Of a DNA stretch of 64,000 nucleotides, positions 45,434 to 57,604 are shown piece after piece; the stretch's first letter is position 1, and each line of letters opens with the position of its first letter. Below the pieces are notes generated by a model. It worked only from the letters and a program-made list of their open reading frames with translations. It had not been told where the DNA came from and did no database searches. The stretch is from contig NDFF03000018.1 in assembly GCA_002150815.3 (NCBI GenBank), forward strand, positions 186,001-250,000, written 5' to 3'. A program made the translations under genes and the position numbers. The DNA is from Grammothele lineata (lineage: Eukaryota > Basidiomycota > Agaricomycetes > Polyporales > Polyporaceae).

Positions 45434-48011
45434 ATGAGCAAGACCTCTGCACACTTTGCCCCCGATCCCGAGGTCGGCCGGCGGGTCTTAGACGACATCG
45501 AGAACATGTTCCGTCTCACGAAGGACAATCTCATGGATATCACTACCCACTTCCTCAAGGATTTTACCCTCGGATTAAGCGAATACAACCACCCTATGGC
45601 CATGATGTGCGCATCGCTTCAGATTCACTCGAGGGCCCCTATCTCACCGTGCTAGGCAGTCCTACCTTCGTCACTGGCGTACCAAACGGCTCCGAGGTTG
45701 GGTGAGTGCTCCCATTTCTTACCTGCGCGCCTGGAAACCCGTACCTGCGCTCTATCGACGCTTGTTGCCCTCGCGCACACTCGCCGCCCTCCACCGAGCT
45801 CGTCCGGAGCGTGCATCGTCTCCCCCAGGTCACTGTGTCCCTCTTGTTCAAAGTTGGCATGGGTAGGCCTAATGCGGGAAGTCGGCCCGCCATCGTATCA
45901 GGCTTCTCCGTTTTGGTCGCCCCGAGATTACGTTCACTCGGCGTAACCGCTCATCGATTGGATGCTTTGGGAGGCGCAGCTCACCTAGAAGTCGCTGTCC
46001 GTCGCCCGAGCACTAGCGTGCACCATATGATTCGCTGCAACCCCGGGACTCCCGGTAGCGCGTACGCGAGCACCTTTTTGTACGGAATTGCGAGAAAGCC
46101 GCGATGCGTTGTTTGTCACAGGACCGCGAAAGATTCTCTTCGGTCGTTTTTGCGCGAAGGGGATCGACGTCATAGCGTCCGCCTACCATTTTTGTACCGG
46201 ACGTCATAGCGCTCAATAGATCAGGCACTGACTGATCTCGTCTAGCACCTTCCTCGCCCTCGATCTCGGTGGAACCAATTTGTACGTTGTTCCCTGCATC
46301 ATTTGTTCATCTCCTCACTACTCTTTCAAGGCGAGTTTGCGAAGTCGAGCTCCTTGGAAACCATGAATTCGTCTTGAGGCAGCAGAAATATAAAGTCTCC
46401 GACGCCCTCAAGACTGGAGAGGCGAGCACTCTCTTTGGTCAGTCTCTTAATCTCGTGATGTTACTGTCCACTAATCAGTTGTCGTGCAACAGACTACCTC
46501 GCAGACTCCGTCGACGCCTTCCTCACCGAGTATGCCTCGGCTGTTCCCTCTAGTCCGTCCAGCGAGCAGCCTAATCCCTTTGCCGCTCCCTCACTTTCAG
46601 AGGACACGAGCGTCCCTCTCGGCTTAACATTCAGCTTTCCAGTAGAGCAGACTGCTCTCAACCGTGGAAAGATCCTCACGTGGACCAAGGGGTTTTCGGC
46701 AAAGAATGCCATCGGAAACGATGTCGTGCAACTGCTGCAAGACGCATTCAATCGTAAACACCTGCACGTCAAGTGCGTTGCGCTTGTCAATGATGTGAGT
46801 TTGTCCTCCCTCCTTGGAACATTTTCCAAGACTGAGTTCTGCAGACGGTTGGAGCGATGCTGTCTCGTGCATACACTGGGGGTGGCTGTATCCTCGGTAT
46901 GTTCCTTCCTTGTAATTACATGCCCAAAGTTCTCACAATCCTCGTGCGGTTTTCAGGTAGTATCTTTGGCACTGGAACCAACGGCGCGTACCTGGAGAAG
47001 GTGGAGAACATCACCAAATTAGGTGACATTCCCGCTCGCAAGAATGGTGGCTACATGGTTGTGAACACCGAATGGGGCGCGTTCAACAGCACGGTTAGTA
47101 TACCTTACGTCCAGGTAAAAAACGACTTCTGAATCATTTTTGTGCCAATAGCGCACAGTACTGCCCACCACGCCTTATGATAATAAGGTAGACCGCCGGT
47201 CAATCAACCCCCGATTGCAAGCCTTCGAGAAATTCATCTCTGGAATGTACCTTGGCGAGATTACCCGCAATATCCTCCTATCCCTCGTTGACGCGGCGCC
47301 CAAGCCTCTTCTCTTCAACGGTCGAGCGAGTAAGCAGATGAACACCCACTACGGCCTCGACACGGCAGTTATGTCCGAAGTCGAGGAGGCTTGGGAATCT
47401 GGGCGTAGTGACACAACGCCAAAGGTCAACGGCTCCGCCGTGCCCGATTGGCAGTCCCCACATTTCACGGAGGTGGACAAGATGTCGCCGGAGGACGTCG
47501 CGCGCCTCGAGCGCATCCGTGGGATCATCATCCAACGCCTCGAGATGGACGCCGAGGACGTCTCCCTCCGCGATGCGGCGATAGTGCGGTGGGCGTCGTC
47601 GCTCGTTGCGAACCGCGCGGCTCGCCTTAGTGGATGCGCGGTCGCGGCGGTCCTCGTGCAGACCGAGCGAGCGAAGCTTGGCGGCGGTTTCACGACGGAC
47701 GAAGAGAAGATCTGCGTCGGCGTGGACGGGAGGTGAGTCTTGACGGATCGATCGGGACACGGAAATGTCCTAATTCCCGGTTGCAGTCTCATCCAGCACT
47801 ATCCCAACTTCAACGCCCGCGTACGCGACTCACTACGTGAGCTTGTCGGTGCAGAAGTCGAGGAGAAGGTCGAGATCGGTCTTGCGAAGGACGGAAGTGG
47901 TGTTGGTGGTGCGTATACCTATCCTTTCACACTGCTAAGTTTTGTGTATCTGATAATTTGTTATCAATAGCTGCCTTGTGCGCCTTGCAGGCTATCAAGC
48001 AAGGTCACTAG
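45434..48011 (+). CDS. Hexokinase
   Basis: Phosphorylates glucose and other hexoses with ATP. Ten exons: 45434-45606, 45660-45701, 46246-46281, 46331-46437, 46493-46794, 46845-46896, 46957-47093, 47152-47732, 47787-47908, 47971-48011; 530 residues. Motifs: IPTFVTGVPNGSE, phosphate-binding LALDLGGTNLRVC, LGLTFSFPVEQ, WTKGF, sugar-binding NDTVGAM, FGTGTNGAYLE, NTEWGAF and the adenosine-side DGSLIQHYPNF. The C-terminal domain has an insert around GRSDTTPKVNGSAVPDW. Intron 2 is 543 nt, about ten times its neighbours. Regulatory versus glucokinase-type roles cannot be separated here. Confidence 0.96.
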
Positions 48012-48876
48012 ATGTACGGACGACTAGAAGACGATATGTAGAGTGTGGGCCAGTTGAGCCATCTGCTGTGTATCTTAGCTGTATTTTATCGATATCCCAT
48101 ACTAGCTCTCCATTTCACGCTACCAGGCACGGTCATATACGGCATGCAGATTGTGGTCCGTTTGCTTCCAAACCCATGAGCTATTTCCCGCTCGCAGTGG
48201 CACATCACAGCACTGCAGGGATGTGTGTATTCGTGATTCATGTCCGGAGAATACGTAAAGAATAAATTGGATAGTGTTCGCAGCAAACAAGCTTGGCTGC
48301 TGTCGCTAAGGGAACAAATACGCGATGGTGGTTAATGTCCGGATCGTAGGATTAGTGAGTAGGCTTGTGGCCAACTTCACATTGAGCTCCGGAAATCACG
48401 AGTAGACAACAGCCAAGAGGGAGGGATACTAGAAAACGTACAGAAATACCTATGTACAGATACAACGTCAGCCCGATTGATAGAAAAACTACAACAGCGT
48501 CGTGAACATGTCGTAAGAGAGCGGTAGCAAGAGGCAGCCCTGAAAGCGGAGACAGGGAATAGATGTCCTATGTACAACGAGAACCGGCGAACCAACCTCC
48601 GGGATCGGATACGTGAACTAGGGACAGCAGCGGACTTGCGCGCGTCAGCGCATAGAGTAAATAGAGCAGCGAGATGAACTGGGCAAGGCGCCACACGGGC
48701 GCGTCCCCAACATCATTTCCGTTGTCCGCATCTCCCTCTCTCTCTTCCCTCCGTCCACCACTCATCCCCAGCGGAACGTCCCCAACGTCCGCCCCGGCGC
48801 GACAATAGAAACCTCACCGGACCTCCTCTCTCCTGTCCGCACCCTTTTCTTCCCCGAACCCTCGCCCACCCTCACC
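48012..48876. other. Convergent 3' intergenic region
   Basis: Lies between hexokinase and the large Zn2Cys6 gene. No gene or named element recognised. Confidence 0.4.
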
Positions 48877-49149
48877 CTAATGCGAGGGCCCTTGCTGCAC
48901 CAAACTCCCGAAGCTGTCCGGGCGCTGCATCACGTCCACGAACTGGTTCCACTCCGAGAGCCCAAAGCCGATGCTCGCGCCCCACATCGAGCTCTCGTCC
49001 GCGGGGTGCACGTACGCGGGCTCGTGCCCGTCCCGGAAGACGTGCTGGTGGTGTGGCAGCGGCTGCTGCATCGCCTCGGCCTGCGCGCTCGCGTACTGCA
49101 CCATCGGGAACGACTGCCGCGACGCGCCCGCCGGGGCCGTAGGTGAGTA

Positions 49150-49182
<33 letters not shown>

Positions 49183-52017
49183 TTGCGGGTGGACTTGGCC
49201 TTGCACTTGCGCTTGGGCGTGCGGCTGCGCGGCGAGGTGCGTCTGCACGTGCGGCTGGACGTAGTGCGGCGCGTGCCCATGAGGGTGCGGGTGCGACGGG
49301 TGCGGCTGGTGCGGCGGGTAGTGCGACGGGCCGCCAAGCTCGGACGGGTTCTGCGATGTCCACCGCGTCGCCGAGATCGGCGGCTGCGTCTGTGTCTGTT
49401 GTGCGCCCTGCGGAGCCGCTTGCGCCTGTTGCTGCTGCTGCTGCGCGGCATGCGGCGGGAGCGCGCCTTGCCGCGGCTGCACGTACGCGGCGCCGCGGGA
49501 CGCCATCTGGCTGCTGCTACCACCGCCACTTGTTTGCGCGGTGTCGTAACGGCCGTAGCCCGGGGAGTCCGCGGACCGCGAATAAGGCGCGTCCTGGTAC
49601 GGGAAGGCGAGCGTCCGGACGAGGCTCAGCACCTGCGCCTTCTTGCGCTCGCGCTCCTCCCGCGAGAGGCCGAGGAGCTCGTCCGAGTAGAGAGGGGCGA
49701 GGGCCTGAAGGATGGTCAGAGCTTTGTCCGCGACGGGCATCCAACGGCTCTGCTCGAGCGAGGCGATCGCCTTGCGGATATTCTCGCGGAAGAGGCTCGC
49801 CGCGGCCTGGTCCGGCTTCGTGATGAGCTGGAAGGAGAAGAACATCGCCGCGGAGAAGACGTGGAAGGGCCCCCAGTTCATGTGCCCGGGGACGGCGAGC
49901 GCGGTGTTGGAGAGGAAGTCTGGCCGCGTCTGTCCCACGAGCGCGATGAGCTGGGACGCGGCGCTGACCGCTATTTCAAGACTGTCCGGAACCTTGGCGT
50001 ACGGGCGGTGGAGGGTGAAACGGATGTGGTGGTACGCAGTGCGGATGATGACACTCTGGACCCCGAGACGGCGGACCGAGGTGATCGGGCTGGCGAGAGC
50101 GCGGGCAATGCGGAACTCATCGAGGTCGAGTTCCGGAGGAAGCGCATCGTACCAATCGGTGAGAGCCTTGTCCTTTTCCTGCACGGACGCATAAGGCACG
50201 GCGCGGAACGAGACCGCGTCGTCCATGATGTCTCCAAGCACGTACGCGAGGTTGAACAGAGCGATGTTTGGCAGGTACAGCCGTTGAGACTTGTCCACGG
50301 CAGGGTCACAATACGTCGGTAATTGGGTATTGAAGTGGTGGGAAGCAATGGCGAGGGGGCGCCCAAACATGAATGCCTGCCAACGCTCGAGGAGGATGAT
50401 GTGCCACCACGCCCACCGCCTCCGTTCAGCCACACTCCGTTCAAAACGCGTAGATCCCGGATCCCGGTGAAGACCCATAGCGGTCCCTATGGTGACGAGT
50501 TCGCCGCGGACGCTCCAAGTCTCCTCGGGGTCTTCCTTGGCAAAGGTGAGATAGTGACTCCGGATGAGCATAAGCTCGACGAGCTCGAGGGAGTATGACC
50601 GGCCCGGGCTGCAGGTAGATCGCCGGTAGCGGTCCAGCGCCTCGCGCATTACGCCGTAGCATTTGCTGCCAAGCTCCTCGCACGTCTCCGACATACCGGA
50701 CAGAAGCGCATGCCGTGGTGGGAGGTAACGCGCGGCGAGGGCAATGATGATGGACACTGTCGCGAGAACGAGGCGGTCGCCATACTTGCCGTTCTTGTAT
50801 CGGTCCCAGCCGGCCAGCAGCGCAGGTTCGTTAACATGACGGTAGACCCAATTGCAATACTCGAAGTAGTACTGAACGAGGCCATCGATCATATGCTGTA
50901 CCGGGAGTTGGGCGATGAGGTCATGATCCCATTCGCCGGCGGATCCGGTGTGCTCGTTGACCTCGGGGAGTGTGTGGACAGGAGATGTCGGAGAATATGG
51001 TGATACGGGACGTTCGCCATGGTCTTCATCGCGGTCGGTCGCCTGCAAAGGCGAGCATGTTAAGGTCGGAATGGATGGTTAGCAAAGTGAAGCTCTTACC
51101 GCGATCAGGTGCGACGCTGCACTCGTCGGCCCAGCGTAAAGGCCGCCCGACGCTTGTTGCCCAAGCATACCAGGTGCACTACTCATGTCGGCATCTTCCA
51201 CTTTATCCTTCTCCTGAGGAGCGCCCTCCGTATCTGGACTTTGACTGGAAGGGAAGTCATAGGTGGGCGCTTGCGACGCATACGAAGGCCTCCGTACAAC
51301 CTCCGCGGGATAGTTGGGGGGAAGAGGGCGAGAGGGCGATTGGAGGAATATGTGAGATTCGAGCTGGCTGAGGGCATTGCGGATGCGCGCAAACTCAATC
51401 GCGGGATCGACGGCAGTGCGGCTGATTTTGAATGCGAAGGTCAAGATGGCCTGAGCGCAGATTGATGAGGACGCGGGGGAGGGTACGTACTGCTGATCCG
51501 GAGCCCCTCTGTAAGTGGGATCGGCATCCTGACCTTGGTAGCACTGCGAAGTGGTGCCTACGCAGAGCCATAAGGGGAAGAGGTTGGTACGGGCGGGGGG
51601 AGAGGGGGTGGAGGATACGTACCTCTGAGGACGCAAGACGAGCAGGGACGATTCCTAGATATCCGAGGAGAACGAGGAGATGAAGTCAGCCAGGGGGTCT
51701 TCGGAGGAATCGCTCGAGTCGGGCCTGCGTGGCCGGCGGACCATGCCCAGAGGGGCAAAAGCCGAGTCTGTGAGGAATGATACGGACCTGTCGCACTTGA
51801 GCTTGCTGTTCCTGCACGGCTCGCAGTTGATTGCCTTCCTGGCCCGCTTAGGGGGCGGGCGCGCATCTGGGCCTGCGAGGTCCATGGAATCGTGGGATCC
51901 GTTCGCGCCGGGTGAGCGGCCGCGGACTTGTTTTATGCGGGGGGGAGCAGACGAGGCGGAGGGGGTCGCGCTTGGAGGGGAGAGGAGACCGCCGTTGGGC
52001 GGTTGTGAGGAGGGCAT
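48877..52017 (-). CDS. Full-length Zn(II)2Cys6 transcription factor
   Basis: Exons 52017-51788, 51654-51623, 51557-51491, 51421-51100, 51042-48877; 938 residues. Cluster cysteines at 65, 68, 75, 81, 84 and 93 (spacing 2-6-5-2-8), preceded by PPPKRARKAIN. It is followed by a short linker, ARIRNALSQLESHI (coiled-coil-like) and the fungal-specific regulatory domain: YFEYCNWVYRHVNEPALL, SLELVELMLIRSHYLTF, GTAMGLHRDP, RRRWAWWHIILLERWQAFMF. The last 200 residues are Gln/His/Pro-rich with Gln runs encoded at 49150-49188 and 49423-49446. This architecture matches basidiomycete regulators of primary metabolism; target genes are unknown. The start ATG is the first in frame next to a clean 5' leader. 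Confidence 0.92.
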
Positions 52018-53399
52018 ATTTGCAATAGAGGCAGGCTGGGAGGAGGAGGGGGGGCCGCGGGGACGTCGGCGTGGCGGCGGGTGTCGCGCGAGGGACGGGC
52101 GACGCTGGCAGGGCGGGAGGAGGCGGGGGAGGGCGGGAGAGATGGGGGGAGGACAGAGGTCGACGTCGGGGACGACAGCGGAGGCGAGCGCGATAGGAGC
52201 GTCTGTGGGCGCGGGAGGCGCCTGCGCTGGAGGAACTGCAAACGGCAATCGGCATGCCCTCTCAATGCCCCCCCGTTGACCGCGTGTGCCGACTCTTCGC
52301 CGCCTTCCGCTCCTTCCACATTCCGACTTTGAATAGGCATGCTCGACATCCAGGCGCGACGGAGTTCTGGCGTGGGACGGAGGGAGCGTAGCGAGATAGC
52401 GCTGGGGGAGCAGGATGCGGTGGACGGCAGCAGAGAGCACGCAGAAGGGCAGGCGAGCCTGGGAGGACGGCGGGACGAGCGACAGAAGAAGGTGGTGGTC
52501 GGACGAGAAGAGAGGATGGCTGGCTGTGGCCAGACACGGCGACGGCTCGGGGCGCAATGTCGAGCAGCCCCCGAAGGGGCTTGTCCGTGTTGTCCGCGGA
52601 TTCCGACTCTCGCGCAGCCCGGGGCAGGCTCACGCGTGCGGGTGCGTGCCTCCGCGTACGTACGCGTGCCTCCGCGTACGTACGCGTGCCCGACTCGCCC
52701 TGTGCTGTCTTGTGCGGCCTTGTGCGGGAGCCAGTCGCTGCCAGTCGCTGCCGTGGGTCGCCGGCGCGTGCCGCCGACGCTGCACGCGCTCCTCACGGGC
52801 GCCAGATCTGATCTTGTGCTCCCCGCGATCGGCACCGCTCGTCCTCTCTCGGCCCACCCCCGAGCGGCCTCGAGGCTGCCCCCGGCCTCCCCGCCGCCAT
52901 AGCTTGCATGACAGCTTCATGGAACCCGCTCTCCGTCCCAGCTCCTCGCCCGACTCTTTCCTCTCCCGCTGCTCCCGTTCCCTCTCCCTCCATCCGCATA
53001 ACTGTGCGTTCCGCATGGCTGGACCGGTACACTGACGGTGACGTCATATCTTCGGGCCACCGGCGCTACGTCCCGAAGGTTGTGCGAAACATTAATTGTG
53101 TCGAAGCGTTGATCCGACCCCAGAGAGTCAAGCTACCGCCGGGAACCTACTGGCCACCTGCGGCGAGACGCTCGCCTTCAGAGCAGCCGTTCAGTAGGTG
53201 AAGGCGCTAGAATGTCCAAAAGCGGACGGATGGAGGAAGAAGGGTCTCGAAGGTTCCGCTCTCGTTCTCGAGTGCGAACGTCTGCGGGCTCGAGGATGAT
53301 AAAAGTCCTCTGCCCGGCCTCGCGCACGGCTCCGATCGCTCTCTATACACGTCGCTTCCATCCCTCGCCATCCCGCAAACCACCCACGCGTCACACGCC
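52018..53399. other. Divergent promoter region, 1.4 kb
   Basis: Shared upstream region of the Zn2Cys6 regulator and STI1. 52050-52330 is Pro/Arg-coding-like but low complexity. A 20-bp tandem repeat is listed separately. The stretch 53213-53300 contains GAA/TTC-rich words near the STI1 start (GGTTCCGCTCTCGTTCTCGAG), loosely like heat-shock elements; this is only suggestive. Confidence 0.4.
52647..52690. repeat. 20-bp tandem repeat, about 2.2 copies
   Basis: Unit TGCCTCCGCGTACGTACGCG repeated perfectly at 52647-52666 and 52667-52686, then four bases of a third copy. Each unit contains the palindrome CGTACG and lies in a divergent promoter. Confidence 0.8.
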
Positions 53400-55445
53400 A
53401 TGGCCGACGCCCTGAAGGACCAGGGAAACAAGGCATTCCAGGCCAAAGATTACGACAAAGCCATCGACCTCTTCTCCCAGGCCATCGCCCTCGATCCCTC
53501 AAACCACGTCCTCTGGTCGAACCGCAGTGCAGCCAAGGTCGGCAAGAAGGACTATGCTGCCGCGCTTGAAGATGCAGAAGAGGTGCGTGCTCCTCGTCAT
53601 CCGTCGCACGCAGACGCTTACTCGCTTCGCTGCAATAGTGCATCAAGATAAAGCCAACATGGGGCAAGGGCTTCCTCCGCAAGGGCGCCGCTTTACACGG
53701 TTTGCGCAGATACGACGATGCTATTGAGGTGTATGAGTCCGGCATCAAGATCGAGGATAGCCCTCAGCTCAGGAAAGCCCTTCAGGAAGTGACCGACGCA
53801 AAGCGTGAGTGTTCCGTTTGAGCCGCCCTTCCCATCCTAGCGCAGATAGTCTGCGACTAGTAGCAGACGAAGAGGCGGACGTATGTTCCTCTTTCGGCCG
53901 TTCCTTACGTCTCGCGCCCACCTCCAGAGAGCCACCGGGAAGAGGCCTTCGGCCTGGGCAAGATGTTCTCAGACCCGCAGCTCTTCGCCAAGCTCGCCGC
54001 CAACCCACGCACAGCGAAGCACCTCGCAGACCCCGCCTTCATGCAGAAGCTCCAGCTCTTCCAGCAGCACCCGCAGATGGCCGACAATGCCCTCAACGCG
54101 GACCCACGCATGATTGACGTCCTAGGTGTCCTCATGGGCATTGACATGCAGGGTTTTGCGCGCGAGGAGGGCTCCGACGAACTCCCGCCTGGAGTCCGCC
54201 CCGAGCAGGTCCACCAGCAACAGCCACCGACCCCGTCCAGCCCGCCCCCGCCCCCAAAGCCTCAGCCGTCCGCATCGTCAAGCAAGGCACCGGAGCCCCC
54301 TAAGGAGGAGGATGTGGAGATGCTGGATCCTGAGGAAGCGGAACAGAAGGCTCAGGCCGAGGCGGAGAAGAAGCTCGGCGCGGAGGCGTACAAGGCGCGC
54401 AACTTCGAGGGCGCCGCAGAGCACTTCCAGAAAGCTTGGGACATCTACCCCAAGGACATCACGTTCCTCACGAACCTCGCAGGCACGTATGCGCTCGAAC
54501 TCCTCAAGCCAAGTCGGCTGACTTTTGTGTCCTTTTCAGCCGCGTACTTTGAGAAGGGAGACTACGACCAGTGCATCGAGACGTGTGAGAAGGCCGTCGA
54601 TCAGGGCCGCGAGATCCACGCGGACTTCAAGATGATCGCCAAGGCGTACGGCCGCATCGGGAGCGCGTACCAACGCAAGGGCGACGTCGCGACCGCCGTC
54701 AAGTTCTTCCAAAAGTCGCTCACCGAGCACCGCACCCCCGACGTGCTCAACAAGCTCCGCCAGGCGGAGCGCGAGGCGGCGGAGAAGGCGCGCCTCGAGT
54801 ACATCGACCCCGAAAAGGCCGCCGTCGCGCGCGAGGAGGGGAACGCGCTTTTCAAGAAGGGCGACTTCGCCGGCGCGGTCAAGGCGTACACCGAGGCGAT
54901 CAAGCGCGACCCGGCGGACCCGCGCGGGTACAACAACCGCGCGAACGCGTACACGAAGCTCGCCGCGCTCCCCGAGGCGCTCAAGGACGCGGAGGAGGCC
55001 ATCAAGGCCGACCCCAAGTTTGTCAAGGCCTACATTCGCAAGAGCCACGTGTTGTTTGCGATGCGCGACTACACCAAGGCGATCGAGGCCGCGCAGGAGG
55101 GCGCGGAAGTTGACGATGACCACAAACCTACGAAGGAGATCCAGGACCAACTCTTCAAGTGCCAGCAGGCGATGTTCTCCCAGCGTGAAGGCGAGTCAGA
55201 GGAGGAGACGCTGAACCGTGCGATGCGGGATCCGGAGGTTGCGGTGAGCTTTCGTAGTTTTTGAGGCCCTCTGGGCGACATCGTTGACGGTGTATCCGCA
55301 GAGGATTATGGCCGACCCGATCATGCAGTCTATCCTGCAGCAAGCCCAGGGCAACCCTGCGGCGCTACAGGACCACATGAAGAATCCCACCGTGCGCGCC
55401 AACATTCAGAAGCTCGTCAATGCGGGCATCATCAAGACGCGGTAG
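53400..55445 (+). CDS. STI1: Hsp70-Hsp90 organising co-chaperone Sti1
   Basis: Bridges Hsp70 and Hsp90 during client folding. Exons 53400-53582, 53639-53804, 53928-54482, 54540-55243, 55302-55445; 583 residues. TPR1 begins at residue 2 (LKDQGNKAFQAKDYDKAIDL). A DP1 segment follows (FSDPQLFAKLAANPRTAKHL), then a Pro-rich linker, TPR2A (AAYFEKGDYDQCIETCEKAV), TPR2B (EEGNALFKKGDFAGAVKAYT) and DP2 at the C-terminus (DPIMQSILQQAQGNPAALQD). The third intron starts GCACGT and is 57 nt with no stop in frame, so retention would add 19 residues. Splicing is chosen because it restores TNLAAAYFEKG. Confidence 0.96.
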
Positions 55446-56468
55446 TCGATTCATGGTGGCCGTTGGGGGATGTAGGTGTCCAGCTGCAGAAGGCGTATCT
55501 CTTCGTGCTCGTTCTCGGACTGCCGGAAGTCACAAACATGGTGTATCTATACTCGGTTTTACGCTCGTGTAATCCAGGTTTCTTTTCGTTGCTCTAGATC
55601 TGCCATCCGTACATTATTCGGTTGGCCTTGTGAGGCCTACGCCAAGGGCATGCTACCGTTCGACGAGCCCATCTCCGCACAAGGTGGCCAGGGAGAATAG
55701 TGTGGAGATGGGGTGGCTGAACGATTGTAATCAAATCCATCGGTACGTCTTCCGTCACCTATATATTCCGACGTCTCTCTCTTTGACTCTGACAATGCAC
55801 GTACAGTCCAAAGACCATAGGCACAGCTTACGGTCTTGATCCTGAGATTTCACCTGGCGCAGAAAGGTCGGCTACCGCGCCATCTGTAGCCGCTTCTGCA
55901 ACCGGGCACTGGGTTTTGCAGGCCTGTCCGAGTCCGGTCGCGGACGTCTTCAGCTATGATTAAAGGAGTTCCTAGGCTGACCTTTGGTAAATGTTCGTCA
56001 TTGAGTTGATATTCAGATCCCCACTCCCATACCTAGCGGGCATATCGCTCCAAGCGGTACATCATCCACTGCCTATTACTTAGCCTCTTTAGCTAGTATA
56101 ATCATGAATCGTTGGATCCGGATCACACACACCCTAACAGTCCCAGAAACCAACTACTCGTCAAGCTAGAATGGTTGTCCACCTCTGCACAGTCGAAGAT
56201 GCCGGTTATGTCACATGTATGGTTCTAAATCGGAGGAAGTCTACCGTGATTGTTTCCCGATCATCATGCTGATTATGACTAGGTACTGCGAGGCAAATGC
56301 AGTAGCGGATAATGGGCCTGCATGTGCCAGCCATAGGGACATTGACCGCTCCTTTGCTACGTGAAGGAGGTAGAATAATGACGGACCGTTGGGTAATGAA
56401 CGTCCAAAGTTCTTTAAGAGTCAGGGAGATAGGCTCAGTAGCTCTATATAAACCTTGCTAGAAGGAAC
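55446..56468. other. Intergenic region, 1 kb
   Basis: STI1 3' flank and upstream of the next gene. AT-richer than genic DNA; no gene or repeat recognised. Confidence 0.4.
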
Positions 56469-57604
56469 ATGGCACGGTCTCACCCAGAGTTCAACTTTCC
56501 CCGTCGTTACTTCAATGTCCAATTGCCCCCGATGCCTCCCGTGAAGCCTACCAAGCCTGGTGGTTGCTCCAGAAGCCAGGATAGCGTTAGTGCCTTGCTT
56601 GTTCCATCGTTTGCTTGATCGCGGTTGCGCTCACACATGATGCTATCCTTTTATAGAGATCCAAACACCCTAAACCTTACGCTATACCCAGTGTACAGCG
56701 CTTCACTGGCAACCCTGCACATGTAGCACCTTCCTTCGCCTCATCCTCCGCCCATACACTTCGTTATCGTCCTTCACAATCCGCGCCATCTTCAGCCGCA
56801 CAGGGGGTCTTATCCGCGTCCCGCAACACCTTGCCATCGACTTCTACAGAGCCCTTTGTCGTAGATAATAATATCACACTTCGCGAATACTGCATCAAGA
56901 ATATCAAGAAGTGGAAGCCCGACTACGAGGATGTGTCCGATACTGTGACCATGAACCTTGGTTTCTGGACGGATCGTCCGGAGCGTCCAACCGACGCGGA
57001 TGTCGAAGCACGCCTAGCATGGTCCCGAGAGGGCCTCAGTCGATCGGATGCTGAGATAATTGAGAATGGTTTGAAGAAGACTCTCAGCATGGTGGTCGAA
57101 ATGACAGGTGTGAGTACGGTTCCCGCTCGAGGCTTACATACCTGACCTCTCGGCCCCTAGGAAAAGCCTTCTCCGACAACTCGGCATGTCTTCACCCACA
57201 ACGTCCCTCAGAGTGCGTATTCAATTCGCCTCTTCCCGGGCTCGTACTCCGAGCGAGAGTGGTGCATGGACTTTGTCGATACCACGACAGGCAAGCCTGT
57301 GAACTCTCCCTTCCAATACGAGTTGTGGGAGGTCCCATCCAAGGATGCTCACGATGCCCACTTGTACGACCAATGGCCAATCCAGATATACTCTGTTGAG
57401 CGGTACGAAGGCATCCCGCAGGAGAAGATTCGTCCGGGAGAGGAGAGGTTCATTCTGAATGACGGGCATACGTTTTTGCTCAAGCGTCCAGGCAAGAACG
57501 ACGTACGCTTTACGGTACCGATTCGCCGTCAGAAGCGCCGCGACGACCTTGCTACTGTAGACCGTGCACATGTCCTTCCTTTCCCTACTGTCCTTTCGGA
57601 GTAG
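56469..57604 (+). CDS. Uncharacterised protein
   Basis: Exons 56469-56540 (tentative), 56657-57109, 57161-57604; 322 residues. The main frame has no ATG until deep inside, so an upstream exon is required; the one proposed (MARSHPEFNF) keeps phase through a GTGAAG donor and a TATAG acceptor. The N-terminal third is Ser/Ala/Pro-rich. Then comes a compact region with TLREYCIKNIKKWKPDYEDV, NLGFWTDRPERPTDADVEAR, HNVPQSAYSIRLFPGSYSE, YELWEVPSKD and FLLKRPGKNDVRFTVPI. It appears well folded, but I know no family. No signal peptide or membrane segment. Confidence 0.65.

Noticed and set aside
44888..45454. Minus-strand open frame in the ATP7-hexokinase promoter region
   Set aside because: Overlaps the hexokinase start and shows no splice sites or family motif, although its centre looks somewhat protein-like.
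49153..50322. 389-codon plus-strand frame
   Set aside because: Antisense shadow of the GC-rich Zn2Cys6 gene, whose own frame has clear domain motifs.
51680..52279. 199-codon plus-strand Gly/Arg-rich frame
   Set aside because: Antisense to the Zn2Cys6 N-terminal exon and its leader; no independent signal.
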